Assembly: GCA_035457705.1 (NCBI GenBank)
Contig: DATIBD010000054.1
Span: 21,130-85,129 of the forward strand
DNA from: DASPGQ01 sp035457705
GTDB lineage: Bacteria > Acidobacteriota > Vicinamibacteria > Marinacidobacterales > SMYC01
Reading direction: 5' to 3'
DNA length: 64,000 nt
A program made the translations under genes and the position numbers. The notes below the pieces were generated by a model. That model saw only the letters and a program-made list of their open reading frames with translations. It was not told the DNA's origin and did not search any database. Below, in pieces: positions 49,645-59,130 of the stretch. Each line of letters starts with the position of its first letter. Position 1 is the stretch's first letter.

Positions 49645-50829
49645 TCAGCGCTCGAACTTGTAGATCGTACCGCTCCGCATCACGAAACGAACGCGCCGGA
49701 GTGCGGAAATGTCTTCGAGAGGGTTTCCCTCGACCGCGATCAAGTCGGCCGCCATCCCCGCTCGAATCTGGCCGATCTCGTTTTCGAGTCCGAGCGATTC
49801 CGCCGCGAGCGACGTAGCGCCAAGGATCGCTTGGTGCGGGTCCTGTCCGCCGGTCTCGACACGGTACACTAGCTCCTCCACGTTGCGACCGTGGGCTCCC
49901 GCGACCGCATCGGTTCCGAACACTATCTTCAGCCGATTGATGCCGAGCCCGATTTTGAAAGCCTCGAGAACGGAAGGGACGGCATTCTCCATTTGCCGAA
50001 AACCCTCCTCGGTGTAGTTTCCGATACCCAGATACCGCGACTTGTTGTCGAAATAGTTCTGGAAGATGAGGTGGGTGTTGGGATCGAAGTACACGCCCTT
50101 CTCCGCCATCAGGCTCATCGTCTCTTCATCGAGGAGCGCTCCATGCTCGATGGTGGTGCACCCCGCTTCGACCGTTCTCCGGGCGCTTTCCGGTCCGTGC
50201 GCATGCACGACGCTTCTCAATCCCAGGCGTGCCGCCTCGGAGCAAGCGGCATGAACCTGCTCCTTCGTGAGCGTGGGCTCACCGCCGTCCCTTATGCTCG
50301 CGGATGCGAAGATCTTGATGACGTCGGCGCCCTCGGCCGCCTGTTGGCGCACGAAAGCGCGTATGGCATCGGGGTCTCCGGTCTCGGAGGTGACGCTGCG
50401 TAGTGAGGTCAAGATCCTCGGTCCGGGAAGGACTCCCCGGTCGATGGCGTCCCGAAGCGGCTTGTCCACCGGAGCTCCCAAGCTCTGGACGGTGGTGAAT
50501 CCCGCCATGAGCATCTTGTACGCGTTCTCGGCGGCGTAGAGCACCTGCTCTTCCGGTCCTTCTTCCGAGGCGTCGCTCGCGAGCCGCCCGCTTCGGTCGA
50601 AATGCCAGCTCAGGTGGACGTGGGTGTCGATGAGCCCCGGCAGAAGCGTGAGTCCGCCGAGCTCGTAGCTCGGCGTTCCTTGTGACGGTCGGACTTCTCG
50701 TATCGAGCCGCCCCGGATCTCGACGTCGCGATTTTCGAAGAGGCTGCCAGAGCCATCGATGAGCAGAGGAGTCCTCAGCACGAGCGACTCCTGAGCGAGC
50801 ACGAGCAACAGGAGTGTAGTGAGCGTCAT
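49645..50829 (-). CDS. Secreted amidohydrolase
   Basis: The 394-residue metal-dependent hydrolase has a short hydrophobic N-terminus (MTLTTLLLLVLAQ), probably a signal. The TIM-barrel core has the HxH motif in GLIDTHVHLSW (about 70), a Lys in DVIKIFASASI (carbamate/metal bridge), His in VVHAHGPE and IEHGALLDEE, and Asp in VFGTDAVAG. This is the imidazolonepropionase/prolidase-like periplasmic amidohydrolase type common in these phyla; the substrate is unknown. It is last in the long minus-strand series, 24 nt after the cytochrome lipoprotein gene. Confidence 0.88.
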   Translation of the reverse strand: MTLTTLLLLVLAQESLVLRTPLLIDGSGSLFENRDVEIRGGSIREVRPSQGTPSYELGGLTLLPGLIDTHVHLSWHFDRSGRLASDASEEGPEEQVLYAAENAYKMLMAGFTTVQSLGAPVDKPLRDAIDRGVLPGPRILTSLRSVTSETGDPDAIRAFVRQQAAEGADVIKIFASASIRDGGEPTLTKEQVHAACSEAARLGLRSVVHAHGPESARRTVEAGCTTIEHGALLDEETMSLMAEKGVYFDPNTHLIFQNYFDNKSRYLGIGNYTEEGFRQMENAVPSVLEAFKIGLGINRLKIVFGTDAVAGAHGRNVEELVYRVETGGQDPHQAILGATSLAAESLGLENEIGQIRAGMAADLIAVEGNPLEDISALRRVRFVMRSGTIYKFER

Positions 50830-50853
50830 GAGCGGTTTCCTGAGTCCTAAGGG

Positions 50854-52947
50854 CTACTTCGCCAGCGGATCCGGACGCATCTGGAAATGAACGACGATTG
50901 GCCTGCTGCCCTTGCCGGTCTCTTTCAGCCACGGGGTGCGATCTCCCTCGGGAACCCATAGCCCGCGGCCTTTCCAGCCGGCATCGGGATCATCGATGCG
51001 GCCCTCGAATCCCTTGGTATAGAAGCCGAGCGGGTAGGGGACTCGCAGGGTGACGAACTCGCCCTCGACCAGCGCATGGACGCCGTCGAAGAGGTTCCCG
51101 GTGGCGATCGGCACGTTTCTTCCGAGGCCCAGGGTGTCGTGCTGATCCACCCAGGTGTAGTAGCTCGACTCGACGCTGAACCCGGGAGCTTCGGGAAAGG
51201 ACGGGCCGGGCAAATCGTGAAGGGTCCACCCCTCGGGACAGTGATCTCCAGTGGCGTTCGGTCCGTTCAACGGCCCCTTGCACTTGCCGCGATCGAATTC
51301 ACCCAGGTGTCCACTGCCGAGCGACGCCCAGACGACGCCGTTGCTGTCGATATCCGCGCCGCGTATCCCAAAGCCAGGCAACGGGGGGTTGTAAGTCTCT
51401 GCCAATCCCGTTTCCGGATCGTATCGGGTCAGCGACCCGGGGTAGAAGAACGTATTGGAGCCCCAGACGGACCCATCGGCCGGATTCGGCATGACCGCGT
51501 AAAACCCTTTGGGAACCCGCTTGTCGAGGTTCGGATCCAGATCGGCTTCGGGCTCCACCCATTCGTCCCGCTGGCCGTTTCCATTCGTGTCCAGCACCAA
51601 CGGCGCCCAGCCCTGAGCTGCGGCCGCGTCTCCGGTCTCATCGAATATCTTCGTGTTCAACCAGCCAACCACCTGGCGATCGCCGCTGGTCCAAAGCGTG
51701 TTGTCTTCGTCGTAAGCGAACTGCAGATGATGGGTGCTGAAGCAGGTATCGACGAAGGTGTATTCCTGAGTTTCGGGGTCGAGCACTGCCAGATGCCGGC
51801 TCGATAGCTCGGTGGGGAATAGCCGTGCCGATGGGTGTTCCGAACCCTCCCGGCAGAATTCCGGATTGTCCGGACCGCGTATCCGCGCCGTAAGCCATAC
51901 GCGGCCGCGGTGGTCGAGCATCGGATTGTGGATGTTCGTCTTGCTGTCCCAGATGGCTTCGTCACCCCAGTATGGCGACGGTGCGACGACCGGGTCGTCA
52001 TGAGTGGTCGGAGTATCTTCGTCCCGGGCCGAGGCGTGGAAGACGGTGTCGGTATTGGCAACCGGATCCAAGATGGGAATCTCATCGGTGCTGAGCTCTG
52101 GCGCGCCATACAGATGCCCGTATCCGTTGACGGTCGGGTTGCGGCGATCGGTACCGGATAGATCGTGCATGTAAGCTTTGGCGTTAGACCAGTCCCTGAT
52201 GGTGGCGACCACGTTGCGCTCGCGGCCGGTCGGACGCTCAGGAGCCTGAGCCGGAAGCTCCCCTGCGGCGATGCGGTCGGTCCAGTCGGCCAGATACTTG
52301 ATCGGCAATCCGGCAAGCAGCTGCTCAGCCTGGCGAGCCATCTGGCCTCCTGCCTGGCCCGACGAGATACGGCGTAACCAGGCCTCCTCCGATGATTCGA
52401 ACTCGCCAATCCCTTCGGGGAGGGCGCGGGTCGAGAGTTGGCCCATCTGGTGACAGCCGACGCAACCCATATTCTTCATCCACATCAGGTAAGCATTCTT
52501 GCCACCCGTGACCTTCTCGAGCTCGGCATCATCGGGAAGATCCATCATCGCGTACCAATAGGCGGCAGGGTAGACTTTCGCGGCCGTGGCCGCATCGGTT
52601 GCGTTCTCCGCGGTGAGATCCACATGATCGCCGGGCTTGGCAGCTACCTTTTTCGAGTCGGCCAGCCCGTACCCGCGAACCCAGACCTGATAATTTGCCG
52701 GGGGCAGGTCGGGCACCACGTAACGACCCTGGTCGTCGGTCACGACGATCCGAACGAACATCGTGTCGAGGTCGCGGGTCTCGGCAATCACCCAGACCCC
52801 TGCCTCTGGACCCTTCGTGCTGCTCACCGCCCCGCCGATGTCGTCTTCATCGATCGTGACACCTGAAAATGGTGATTCGGCTTGGCACCCGGCCAAAAGC
52901 GAGGCAGCCGCAGTCACTCCCCTAAGGAGCCGGCCCGTCTTCGACAT
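50854..52947 (-). CDS. Lipoprotein with regulatory-like beta domain, haem motif and Vgb-type propeller
   Basis: The 697-residue protein has a lipobox (SLLAGC, Cys21), then a carboxypeptidase-regulatory-like beta domain (VTDDQGRYVVPDLPPANYQV, about 68-87), one haem-binding CVGCHQMG site (about 161), and a large propeller resembling streptogramin-lyase (Vgb) repeats, with stretches such as DHRGRVWLTAR, AYDEDNTLWTSGD, NPADGSVWGSNT and DSNGVVWASLGSG. Related proteins act in periplasmic redox of unknown substrates. It follows the ankyrin gene after a 181-bp gap. Confidence 0.8.
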   Translation of the reverse strand: MSKTGRLLRGVTAAASLLAGCQAESPFSGVTIDEDDIGGAVSSTKGPEAGVWVIAETRDLDTMFVRIVVTDDQGRYVVPDLPPANYQVWVRGYGLADSKKVAAKPGDHVDLTAENATDAATAAKVYPAAYWYAMMDLPDDAELEKVTGGKNAYLMWMKNMGCVGCHQMGQLSTRALPEGIGEFESSEEAWLRRISSGQAGGQMARQAEQLLAGLPIKYLADWTDRIAAGELPAQAPERPTGRERNVVATIRDWSNAKAYMHDLSGTDRRNPTVNGYGHLYGAPELSTDEIPILDPVANTDTVFHASARDEDTPTTHDDPVVAPSPYWGDEAIWDSKTNIHNPMLDHRGRVWLTARIRGPDNPEFCREGSEHPSARLFPTELSSRHLAVLDPETQEYTFVDTCFSTHHLQFAYDEDNTLWTSGDRQVVGWLNTKIFDETGDAAAAQGWAPLVLDTNGNGQRDEWVEPEADLDPNLDKRVPKGFYAVMPNPADGSVWGSNTFFYPGSLTRYDPETGLAETYNPPLPGFGIRGADIDSNGVVWASLGSGHLGEFDRGKCKGPLNGPNATGDHCPEGWTLHDLPGPSFPEAPGFSVESSYYTWVDQHDTLGLGRNVPIATGNLFDGVHALVEGEFVTLRVPYPLGFYTKGFEGRIDDPDAGWKGRGLWVPEGDRTPWLKETGKGSRPIVVHFQMRPDPLAK

Positions 52948-53085
52948 GATTTGTCTCCTTTCTTAGTGGTCGCTCGCCTCCTCGGCTCGCTCCCGGCGCG
53001 CGCTCCTCGCGCGCGTCCACGGCCGAATTCCCTCGCGCCCGCGCCTACGCTGCTCGCTTCGGCGCGACGCGATTCCTCTCGGCCG

Positions 53086-53103
53086 GCGGCCCTGACGGGC
53101 CGC
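53086..53103. terminator. Strong GC hairpin after the ankyrin gene
   Basis: Perfect 7-bp arms GCGGCCC and GGGCCGC flank a TGAC loop, 26 nt downstream of the ankyrin stop on the minus strand. The rest of the 181-bp gap (52948-53128) is GC-rich and otherwise unremarkable. No T-run follows, so it is a weak terminator or an mRNA-processing/stability structure. Confidence 0.35.
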
Positions 53104-53128
53104 TCCTAGATCGTGACGGAAGTCTAAG

Positions 53129-55024
53129 TCAGCACGACACGCATTTATGGTTGTTCTTCGCACCCAGCTTTTCCAGCAGCGCGATGGTCTCGGGAAAAGG
53201 AGAGACCCTTTCGATCGGCCCGTTGGCCATGTCGGCCGTCGTTTGTCCCTTGCGGCTCGTGGCCTTCACATCGGCCCCTTTCTCGACGAGGTAGAGCACG
53301 AGATCGTTGTCCCCCCGGGAAGCAGCGTGGTGAAGCGCGGTGTATCCGTTGGCGTCACGAATATCAACTTCCGCCCCGCACTCTTCGACCAGGAACTTCA
53401 CCGCCGGCACCCAGTTGTCGGGAACGTGACGATGCGCGTTTCCGGCGAAAGACTGTCCGTAGCCCACGCCGGAGGCTGCATGGATCGGATAGATATGCGG
53501 GCCGCCGACGGGCACTTCGGGATTGCCCAGCTTGAAAAAGTGAGCGAGCTTCTTGAACGGCTTGGAGACGTTCTCCTTGAGACCCGGGTCGTTCTCACCC
53601 CGGCGGCGCCTCGCGGGAGGCTTGAGTGTGGGAAGGCTGGGATCCGCTCCGTGTGCCTTCAAGAGACGCATGGCTTCCACGTCCAACGCGTAGGCGGCGC
53701 GCCAGAAAGGCGTCGCGCCCATATAGTCGATTCCCGCCGCGCGCAACACTCCGAACGTGTATTCCATGTACCAGAGGTGTTTCTCGAGGCGTACGTTCGG
53801 GTCGGCCCCGGCGACGAGAAGAGCTTCTATGAGCTCGAGATGCGTGGCCTTCTGTTGTTGGTTCTCGATCGGGTGAGCATAGGAGGCTCGTGGCGCCCAG
53901 GTTCGCTCGAGGGCCGCAAACAAAGGCGTCGTGCCCGCTGTGCTGGCAAGATTGGGATTCGCCCCCCTCTCGAGCAGAAGCAGAGCGAGATCGAAATGCC
54001 CGTTGAGAGAAGCCATTAAAAGCGGGGTCGTTCGATCGGAAGCGGAGGGTTGGTTGACGTCGGCGCCTCCATCCAGAAGAGCCATGGCCGCTTCGACGTG
54101 GCCCTGCCGGACGGCGTGAAGAAGCGGAGTGAGCCCTCCCCAACTCTCGACCAGCTCGCCGTACGAAGGTGCATTCTCGTCTCGGTTCTTGGAATCCTTT
54201 GCCTTCTTGGCCGAGGCCGATGGGGACGGCGTCGCTCCATCCGCCGTGCTCGCTGGCTCGTCCGCATCGTCTGGCTTGCGCCAGTTCCGCTGAAGGTGAC
54301 GAGAAGCCTCGATCGCCACCTGAACCTGGCCCGGTGTCGGTTTCCAGTCGCTTCCTCCTTTCTCTTGCTTCTTGAATCCCTCGAGCACCTCCGCGATCCG
54401 CTTGTTCGCCGCCTCGTCGGCTTTTTCGAGCTCGGCGACGTCCACGGCACGGGACGTGGCGGCGGTGTCGGCTCCGGCTTCGAGAAGCATCCGAATCGCT
54501 CCTACCTGGCCCCGAGACGCGGCAAAGATGAGGGGCGTCTGCCCCCAGGACGCCTCTTTGGTGTCGACGTCGGCGCCGCGCTCGAGCAGAGCCGCTATCG
54601 CGTCGATCTCCCCCGCTGCCGCCGCGAGATGGAGCGGGGTCACGCCCGAGTTGGTGGTCGTCACGTTTGGGTTGGCGTTCGCCCGAAGCAGCGCCCGCAC
54701 GACGCCAGCGTGGCCCCCGCCGCCCGCGAGATGCAGCGGCGTGTAGCGTCCAATGCGGGTTCCGGCGTGTACGTTGGCGCCCGCGGTGATGAGAACCTCG
54801 GTCAGGCTGGTGTCGCCGCGCTCCGCCGCCCAGTGAAGGGCCGTCATGCCGTCTCCTTGCGCGGTATTGACGTCGACGCCGCTTCTGAGAAGCTCTCGGA
54901 CCCGGTCGGAATCGCCGCGAGCGGCGGCATCCGCCACCGCCGCTTCGAAGGCCATCGCCCCTGTCGCTGGAAGGGACAACGCGAGTGTGACCGCGAGACC
55001 TAATGCCGGCTGCCCTCCGATCAC
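53129..55024 (-). CDS. Exported ankyrin-repeat protein
   Basis: The 631-residue protein begins at a GTG that overlaps the DUF1552 stop (GTGA) and has a signal peptide (about 1-25, ending ATGAMA). Ankyrin repeats fill about 28-230 (DGMTALHWAAERGDTSLTEV, GRYTPLHLAGGGGHAGVVRA, TPLHLAAAAGEIDAIAALLE). A Lys/Ser/Ala-rich linker follows (about 280-325), then a second ankyrin block to the end (GLTPLLHAVRQGHVEAAMAL, NGYTALHHAASRGDNDLVLY), finishing in CVSC. It is probably a periplasmic partner of the DUF1552/DUF1592 pair; such genes recur together in acidobacteria and relatives. Confidence 0.87.
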   Translation of the reverse strand: MIGGQPALGLAVTLALSLPATGAMAFEAAVADAAARGDSDRVRELLRSGVDVNTAQGDGMTALHWAAERGDTSLTEVLITAGANVHAGTRIGRYTPLHLAGGGGHAGVVRALLRANANPNVTTTNSGVTPLHLAAAAGEIDAIAALLERGADVDTKEASWGQTPLIFAASRGQVGAIRMLLEAGADTAATSRAVDVAELEKADEAANKRIAEVLEGFKKQEKGGSDWKPTPGQVQVAIEASRHLQRNWRKPDDADEPASTADGATPSPSASAKKAKDSKNRDENAPSYGELVESWGGLTPLLHAVRQGHVEAAMALLDGGADVNQPSASDRTTPLLMASLNGHFDLALLLLERGANPNLASTAGTTPLFAALERTWAPRASYAHPIENQQQKATHLELIEALLVAGADPNVRLEKHLWYMEYTFGVLRAAGIDYMGATPFWRAAYALDVEAMRLLKAHGADPSLPTLKPPARRRRGENDPGLKENVSKPFKKLAHFFKLGNPEVPVGGPHIYPIHAASGVGYGQSFAGNAHRHVPDNWVPAVKFLVEECGAEVDIRDANGYTALHHAASRGDNDLVLYLVEKGADVKATSRKGQTTADMANGPIERVSPFPETIALLEKLGAKNNHKCVSC

Positions 55025-56388
55025 AATGACATCTCTCCGGTGCTGTCGCCAAAGCTCTCCCTTTCGTGTCCGAGCTTGTTGAGAAGCGCGAGCAAGACGT
55101 TCGCCATGGGAGTGCCATCCGGAGCCTTGATGTGAGATCCCCCCTGGAGCCGGCCGTTCGCCCCCCCGAAAACCACCAAGGGACACCGCCGGTGGTTGTG
55201 GAGGTTGGCATCGCCCATCGGGGAGCCCCAGAGAATCACCGACTGGTCCAGGAGACTCGATTCACCGTCGCTGGTCTCCTTCAACCGCTTCAAGAAGTAG
55301 CCAAGCTGGCTCACCCGGTACTGGCAAATCTTGTTGAACTCCAGAATGCCTTCCTTCTTGTCGCCATGATGGGAGGCCGGGTGAAAGGCCCGATCCGATC
55401 CGCTTTCGGGAAAGGTTCGATTCGAGGCGTCCCGGCCGGTCTTGAACGACACAACGCGGGTCATGTCGGTTTCGAACGCGAGAATCTGGAGATCGAACAT
55501 CAGTTTCATGTGCTCCGAGTAAGAATCGGGCACGCCCGGAGGAGCGTCGGGCAGCTCCCGTGCGTCTCCGCTCGTGTTGCGGGCCTCCACCTTCTGGATG
55601 CGGCGCTCGATCTCACGGACGTTCTCCAGGTACTGGTCTACCCGCATTCGGTCGACCGCCGAAAGCTCTTTGGTCATGCTCCTGACCTCCTGAGCGACCC
55701 AATCGAGAATGCTTCTGTGGGTCTGGCGACGCCGTGCCCGTTCTTCGGGACTGCCGCCGGCTCCGAACAGCATGTCGAAGGCCGTGCGCGGACTGCGGAT
55801 CATCGGCAGAGGCTCCGTTTCAGACGCCCAACTGATGCAATCGATGTAGGAGCACGAGTAGTTGTAGTCGCAACCGCCACCCTTGTTGGTGCTCTCGATG
55901 CAGAGCTGCAGGGACGGTATGGCGGTCTCGTGACCGAACCGCTGCGCATGGAGCTGATCCATGGATGTCCCGCAAAGCAGATCCGAGCCCTGCGTCTGCT
56001 TGGGGTGAGTGTGGGTCAGGAATACCGCGGACGAGCGAAAGTGATCCCCGCCCACCTCTGGCGGTGCGAAAGCCTCGGCCATTCGGGCGTCGGTATTGCT
56101 GATGATGGTGAAGCGATCGCGCCACGGCTCCAGCGATTTCAGGGGATTTGCCTCGACCAGCTCGTAGCCGCGCCCGACCGTGGCCGGGGCGAAAAGATGC
56201 TGAGCCGCGCCCCACTGGTTGCAGCCCGGAAGTCCGTGCACTTCCTCGATGCAGACGAGCCGGGAGCGTTCGCTCTTCGAATAGCCGTAGGCGGGCACCA
56301 TGGCATCGAGCAAAGGTAGCGCGACACTCGCGCCCGCCGCGCGCAGGAAAGTCCGGCGCGGAAGCTTCTTACCAGTGACGAAGTGCAT
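55021..56388 (-). CDS. DUF1552 protein, Tat-exported
   Basis: The 455-residue protein begins MHFVTGKKLPRRTFLRAAG, a twin-arginine signal. The remainder matches DUF1552: TFSVVSNTDARM-like FTIISNTDARM, HFRSSAVFLTHTHPKQT, SMDQLHAQRFGHETAIPSLQ, SYIDCISWASETEPLPMIRS and the late FHPASHHG. The family is always linked to DUF1592-type cytochromes and is of unknown function. GGAGG 6 nt upstream fixes this start. A 24-residue in-frame extension from within repeat E (GTG start) is an artefact. Confidence 0.92.
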   Translation of the reverse strand: MHFVTGKKLPRRTFLRAAGASVALPLLDAMVPAYGYSKSERSRLVCIEEVHGLPGCNQWGAAQHLFAPATVGRGYELVEANPLKSLEPWRDRFTIISNTDARMAEAFAPPEVGGDHFRSSAVFLTHTHPKQTQGSDLLCGTSMDQLHAQRFGHETAIPSLQLCIESTNKGGGCDYNYSCSYIDCISWASETEPLPMIRSPRTAFDMLFGAGGSPEERARRRQTHRSILDWVAQEVRSMTKELSAVDRMRVDQYLENVREIERRIQKVEARNTSGDARELPDAPPGVPDSYSEHMKLMFDLQILAFETDMTRVVSFKTGRDASNRTFPESGSDRAFHPASHHGDKKEGILEFNKICQYRVSQLGYFLKRLKETSDGESSLLDQSVILWGSPMGDANLHNHRRCPLVVFGGANGRLQGGSHIKAPDGTPMANVLLALLNKLGHERESFGDSTGEMSL

Positions 56389-56415
56389 ATTCCCTCCTCC
56401 GGATGACGTCTCTCT

Positions 56416-56612
56416 CGTGCTCAGCGCCGTGGCGGGACCCGCGATCGATCGTGCCGCCACGGCTCGGGCTGCTTACGGCGCGGCAATTTTGCGGTGGGGC
56501 AGCCCTTCGAAGCAGCCCCGCAACATCTGATACCCACGAAGCAGCCCGATGCGGACGATTGCGCCGGGCTCGCTCCGCTCGCGCAGATGGGCCGAGTTTT
56601 TCGTCACCCTGC
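56416..56612 (+). repeat. Composite intergenic repeat, copy E
   Basis: The left palindrome is perfect. The middle has a private insertion (GCGGTGGGGCAGCCCTTCGA) replacing the first half of the 55-bp unit, then the second half of that unit and the GCGCCGGGCTCGCTC module. The right end is the GCAG...CCTGC variant. It lies between the DUF1592 and DUF1552 genes, 10 nt after the DUF1592 stop. Confidence 0.85.
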
Positions 56613-56622
56613 TCTCTGGTGC

Positions 56623-59025
56623 TCATCGGCCCGACTTCCCGGCGACGGTTTCCTGATCGACTGTCTGTGCCTGCTTCGTCCGAAACGCCTCGCTTCGGAC
56701 GATCCCCAGAATGACGGAAGACAGGCGGTAATCGTGTTGTTCGGCCTCGGCGGTAATCGCCCGCACCGTGGGCTGGTCGCGATACTCGACCCTTCGTCCC
56801 AGAGCGAAGGCCATCAGGTTCTCGGTGAAATGCCGCACGAGCGGGATCGGCCGCCTCATGAGCACGTCGACCAGATCGGCGGGGGTCTCGATCGGGGTGC
56901 CGTCGTAAAACGTGCTGCGCGTGTCGAGGGCGACCCCGTTCTCCCGGATCCGCCACTTTCCCGTCACATCGAAGTTGTCCAGAGCGAGTCCGATCGGATC
57001 GATGAGGTTGTGGCAAGCCGCACAGGTCGGGTTCTGTCGATGGATCTGGAGCCGCTGGCGCGTCGTCAACACTTCACCATCACGCGAGTCTTTGGTTTCT
57101 TCCAGATCGGGAATACCCGGAGGTGGAGGAGGGGGCGGCGTCCCCAGGAGAACCTCCAGAACCCACTTGCCGCGCAGCACCGGCGACGTCCGGTTTCCCA
57201 ACGACGTTTGAACCAAGACGCTGCCATGGCCCAGGATGCCCTTTCGCGCGTTCGAGGGATAGCTGACCCGGCGAAACGACTCACCGACGACACCGGGAAT
57301 CCCGTAATGACGCGCCAACCGTTCGTTCATGTAGCTGTAGTCGGCGGTGACGAGCTCGAGAATGCTCCGATCCCGACGCACGAGCTCATCGAAAAAGACC
57401 TCGGTCTCTCGTCGCATGGCTTCCATGAGCTGCCGGCTGTAGTTGGGAAACCAGAATGCGTCCGGGCTCACTTTTTCTAGGTCCTGCAGTCGCAACCACT
57501 GTGCGGCGAAGCGCGTGGACAGCGCCTCCGAGCGCGGATCCTCGAGCATCCGAATCGTCTGGGCTCTCAGGACTGTGTCTCGTGACAGCTCGCCGGACTG
57601 CGCCAGTTGGAGCAGCTCTTCGTCGGGATTCGTGCCCCAGAGGAAGAAAGAGAGACGCGAGGCGAGATCGATGTCCGCGATCCGGTAGACATCTCCCGGC
57701 GCGACTTCGTACGGCTGTCGCTCCATTCGATAGAGGAAGTGAGGGCTGCTGAGAATCGCTTCGAGCGCGGTCCGAACGCCGACCTCGAATCCTCCATCGT
57801 CGGCGCCCATGGTGTAGAACGCCATGAGGTCTTCGACGTCGTGTCGATCGACGGACCTGCCATAGGCCTTGGCCGCGAGCCGGGCAACGATCTGTTCGGC
57901 GCAGGACTTCTCTTCCATGGGTGCGGTGGGCCGGCAGGAGAACACGCGCTTTCGCGAAGGGGACTCGGAGACCCCGAGGGGATCGTAGGGTCCCTCCAAC
58001 GTCAAGCTCACGAGGTGGGGTGGCGAGGTCGTACCGTAGCTCGTCTCGGTACCCGTAAGAGACCAATCGTTCGGCCGGATCAAGTCCTCATAAGGCCCAT
58101 CCATATGGCGGATGAACGCAGCGGTCACGCGATGCTCGCCGGCGTGGACGAAAATGGGATCGGTCGCGATGGGGAAGTCCTTGCGGCCCTGGAAGTCGAT
58201 GTCACCGCCGTACCGGACCAGGGCCACCTGCGCGCCGTCGATCGAGACGTCGATGTCGTGAAATCGTTCTCCCCAGCCGGACATGAATCCCATCGAGAAC
58301 GTGTACTTCCCGTCCGCTGGAAAGTTGTGTAGAACGCTGATGCCGCCTCGGGTTCCGAAGGGAGCCCCGTCGACCCGCTCCCACTCGTGCTGAGAGACCG
58401 ACGGCGGGTTGGTGTAGGTTATCGCCGTTACCGCCGCGTCGACTTGCCCGACGGCCTTCCGGGCGACCTCGCTCGCCGCCGTGAGGTAGGCGGCCATCAG
58501 GGTCGGCGATAGGATCTGGGCGTCGGCGATGTTGTCGAAGCTGGCGCTGATCGGATCCTCGGGCAGCCATTCCGAAGGATCGATTGTCAGATCGAGTAGA
58601 TCTTGCACCAGTCGACCGTATTCAGCTCGATTCAGTCGCTGGGATGGACGAGTGCCCGGCTCGCGCCGTGCTTCTGCGGCGGCGTCGATTCCGCGCTCGA
58701 GCGTTTCCACCAGCGCGAGCGCGGCGTCCTCTTCGGGCCTCGGCATTCCCGCTGGCGGCATCATGGCGGTGCGAAGCTTCCGGATCATCTTCTCCGTGAG
58801 CTCGGCGTCCCGCTCGGGATGTTCTGCGTCAAACGCCTCGAGGCTCATCCCGCCGAGCAACGTGACATCGTTGTGGCATGTGACACAGTATTGCTGGATC
58901 ACCGCGTTGGGTCCGGTATCCTGCGGTTCCGACGCCTTGAAGGCGTGAGCCCTCGTTGACGAGATGATAGTGAACAGGAACGCTGAGGTGAGTTGTGCCC
59001 ATTGCTGGCCGTTGTGCTTAGCCAC
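56623..59025 (-). CDS. DUF1592/DUF1588/DUF1595-family exported cytochrome-like protein
   Basis: The 800-residue protein starts at GTG with a signal peptide (ending TRAHA, about 28) and a haem-binding QYCVTCHNDVT near residue 48 (PSCyt-type). DUF1587, DUF1595, DUF1592, DUF1588 and DUF1585 regions follow in order, recognised by RLNRAEYGRLVQDLLDL, LASRLSFFLWGTNPDEELL, RFAAQWLRLQDLEKV, RKGILGHGSVLVQTS, RTSPVLRGKWVLEVLLGTPPP-type motif and CAACHNLIDPIGLALDNFD. The function is unknown, thought to be polysaccharide- or sterol-related oxidation in planctomycetes and acidobacteria. GGAG lies 8 nt upstream. Confidence 0.92.
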   Translation of the reverse strand: MAKHNGQQWAQLTSAFLFTIISSTRAHAFKASEPQDTGPNAVIQQYCVTCHNDVTLLGGMSLEAFDAEHPERDAELTEKMIRKLRTAMMPPAGMPRPEEDAALALVETLERGIDAAAEARREPGTRPSQRLNRAEYGRLVQDLLDLTIDPSEWLPEDPISASFDNIADAQILSPTLMAAYLTAASEVARKAVGQVDAAVTAITYTNPPSVSQHEWERVDGAPFGTRGGISVLHNFPADGKYTFSMGFMSGWGERFHDIDVSIDGAQVALVRYGGDIDFQGRKDFPIATDPIFVHAGEHRVTAAFIRHMDGPYEDLIRPNDWSLTGTETSYGTTSPPHLVSLTLEGPYDPLGVSESPSRKRVFSCRPTAPMEEKSCAEQIVARLAAKAYGRSVDRHDVEDLMAFYTMGADDGGFEVGVRTALEAILSSPHFLYRMERQPYEVAPGDVYRIADIDLASRLSFFLWGTNPDEELLQLAQSGELSRDTVLRAQTIRMLEDPRSEALSTRFAAQWLRLQDLEKVSPDAFWFPNYSRQLMEAMRRETEVFFDELVRRDRSILELVTADYSYMNERLARHYGIPGVVGESFRRVSYPSNARKGILGHGSVLVQTSLGNRTSPVLRGKWVLEVLLGTPPPPPPPGIPDLEETKDSRDGEVLTTRQRLQIHRQNPTCAACHNLIDPIGLALDNFDVTGKWRIRENGVALDTRSTFYDGTPIETPADLVDVLMRRPIPLVRHFTENLMAFALGRRVEYRDQPTVRAITAEAEQHDYRLSSVILGIVRSEAFRTKQAQTVDQETVAGKSGR

Positions 59026-59130
59026 GGACGATGCTCCGAGTTCTTAGAATATAAGAAGGATCAAGCCAAGTCTCAAGCAGCTTCCAAAAATCGGCCGAAT
59101 CGAGGCTCGGCCCGTTAGGCCGAAGCTTCT

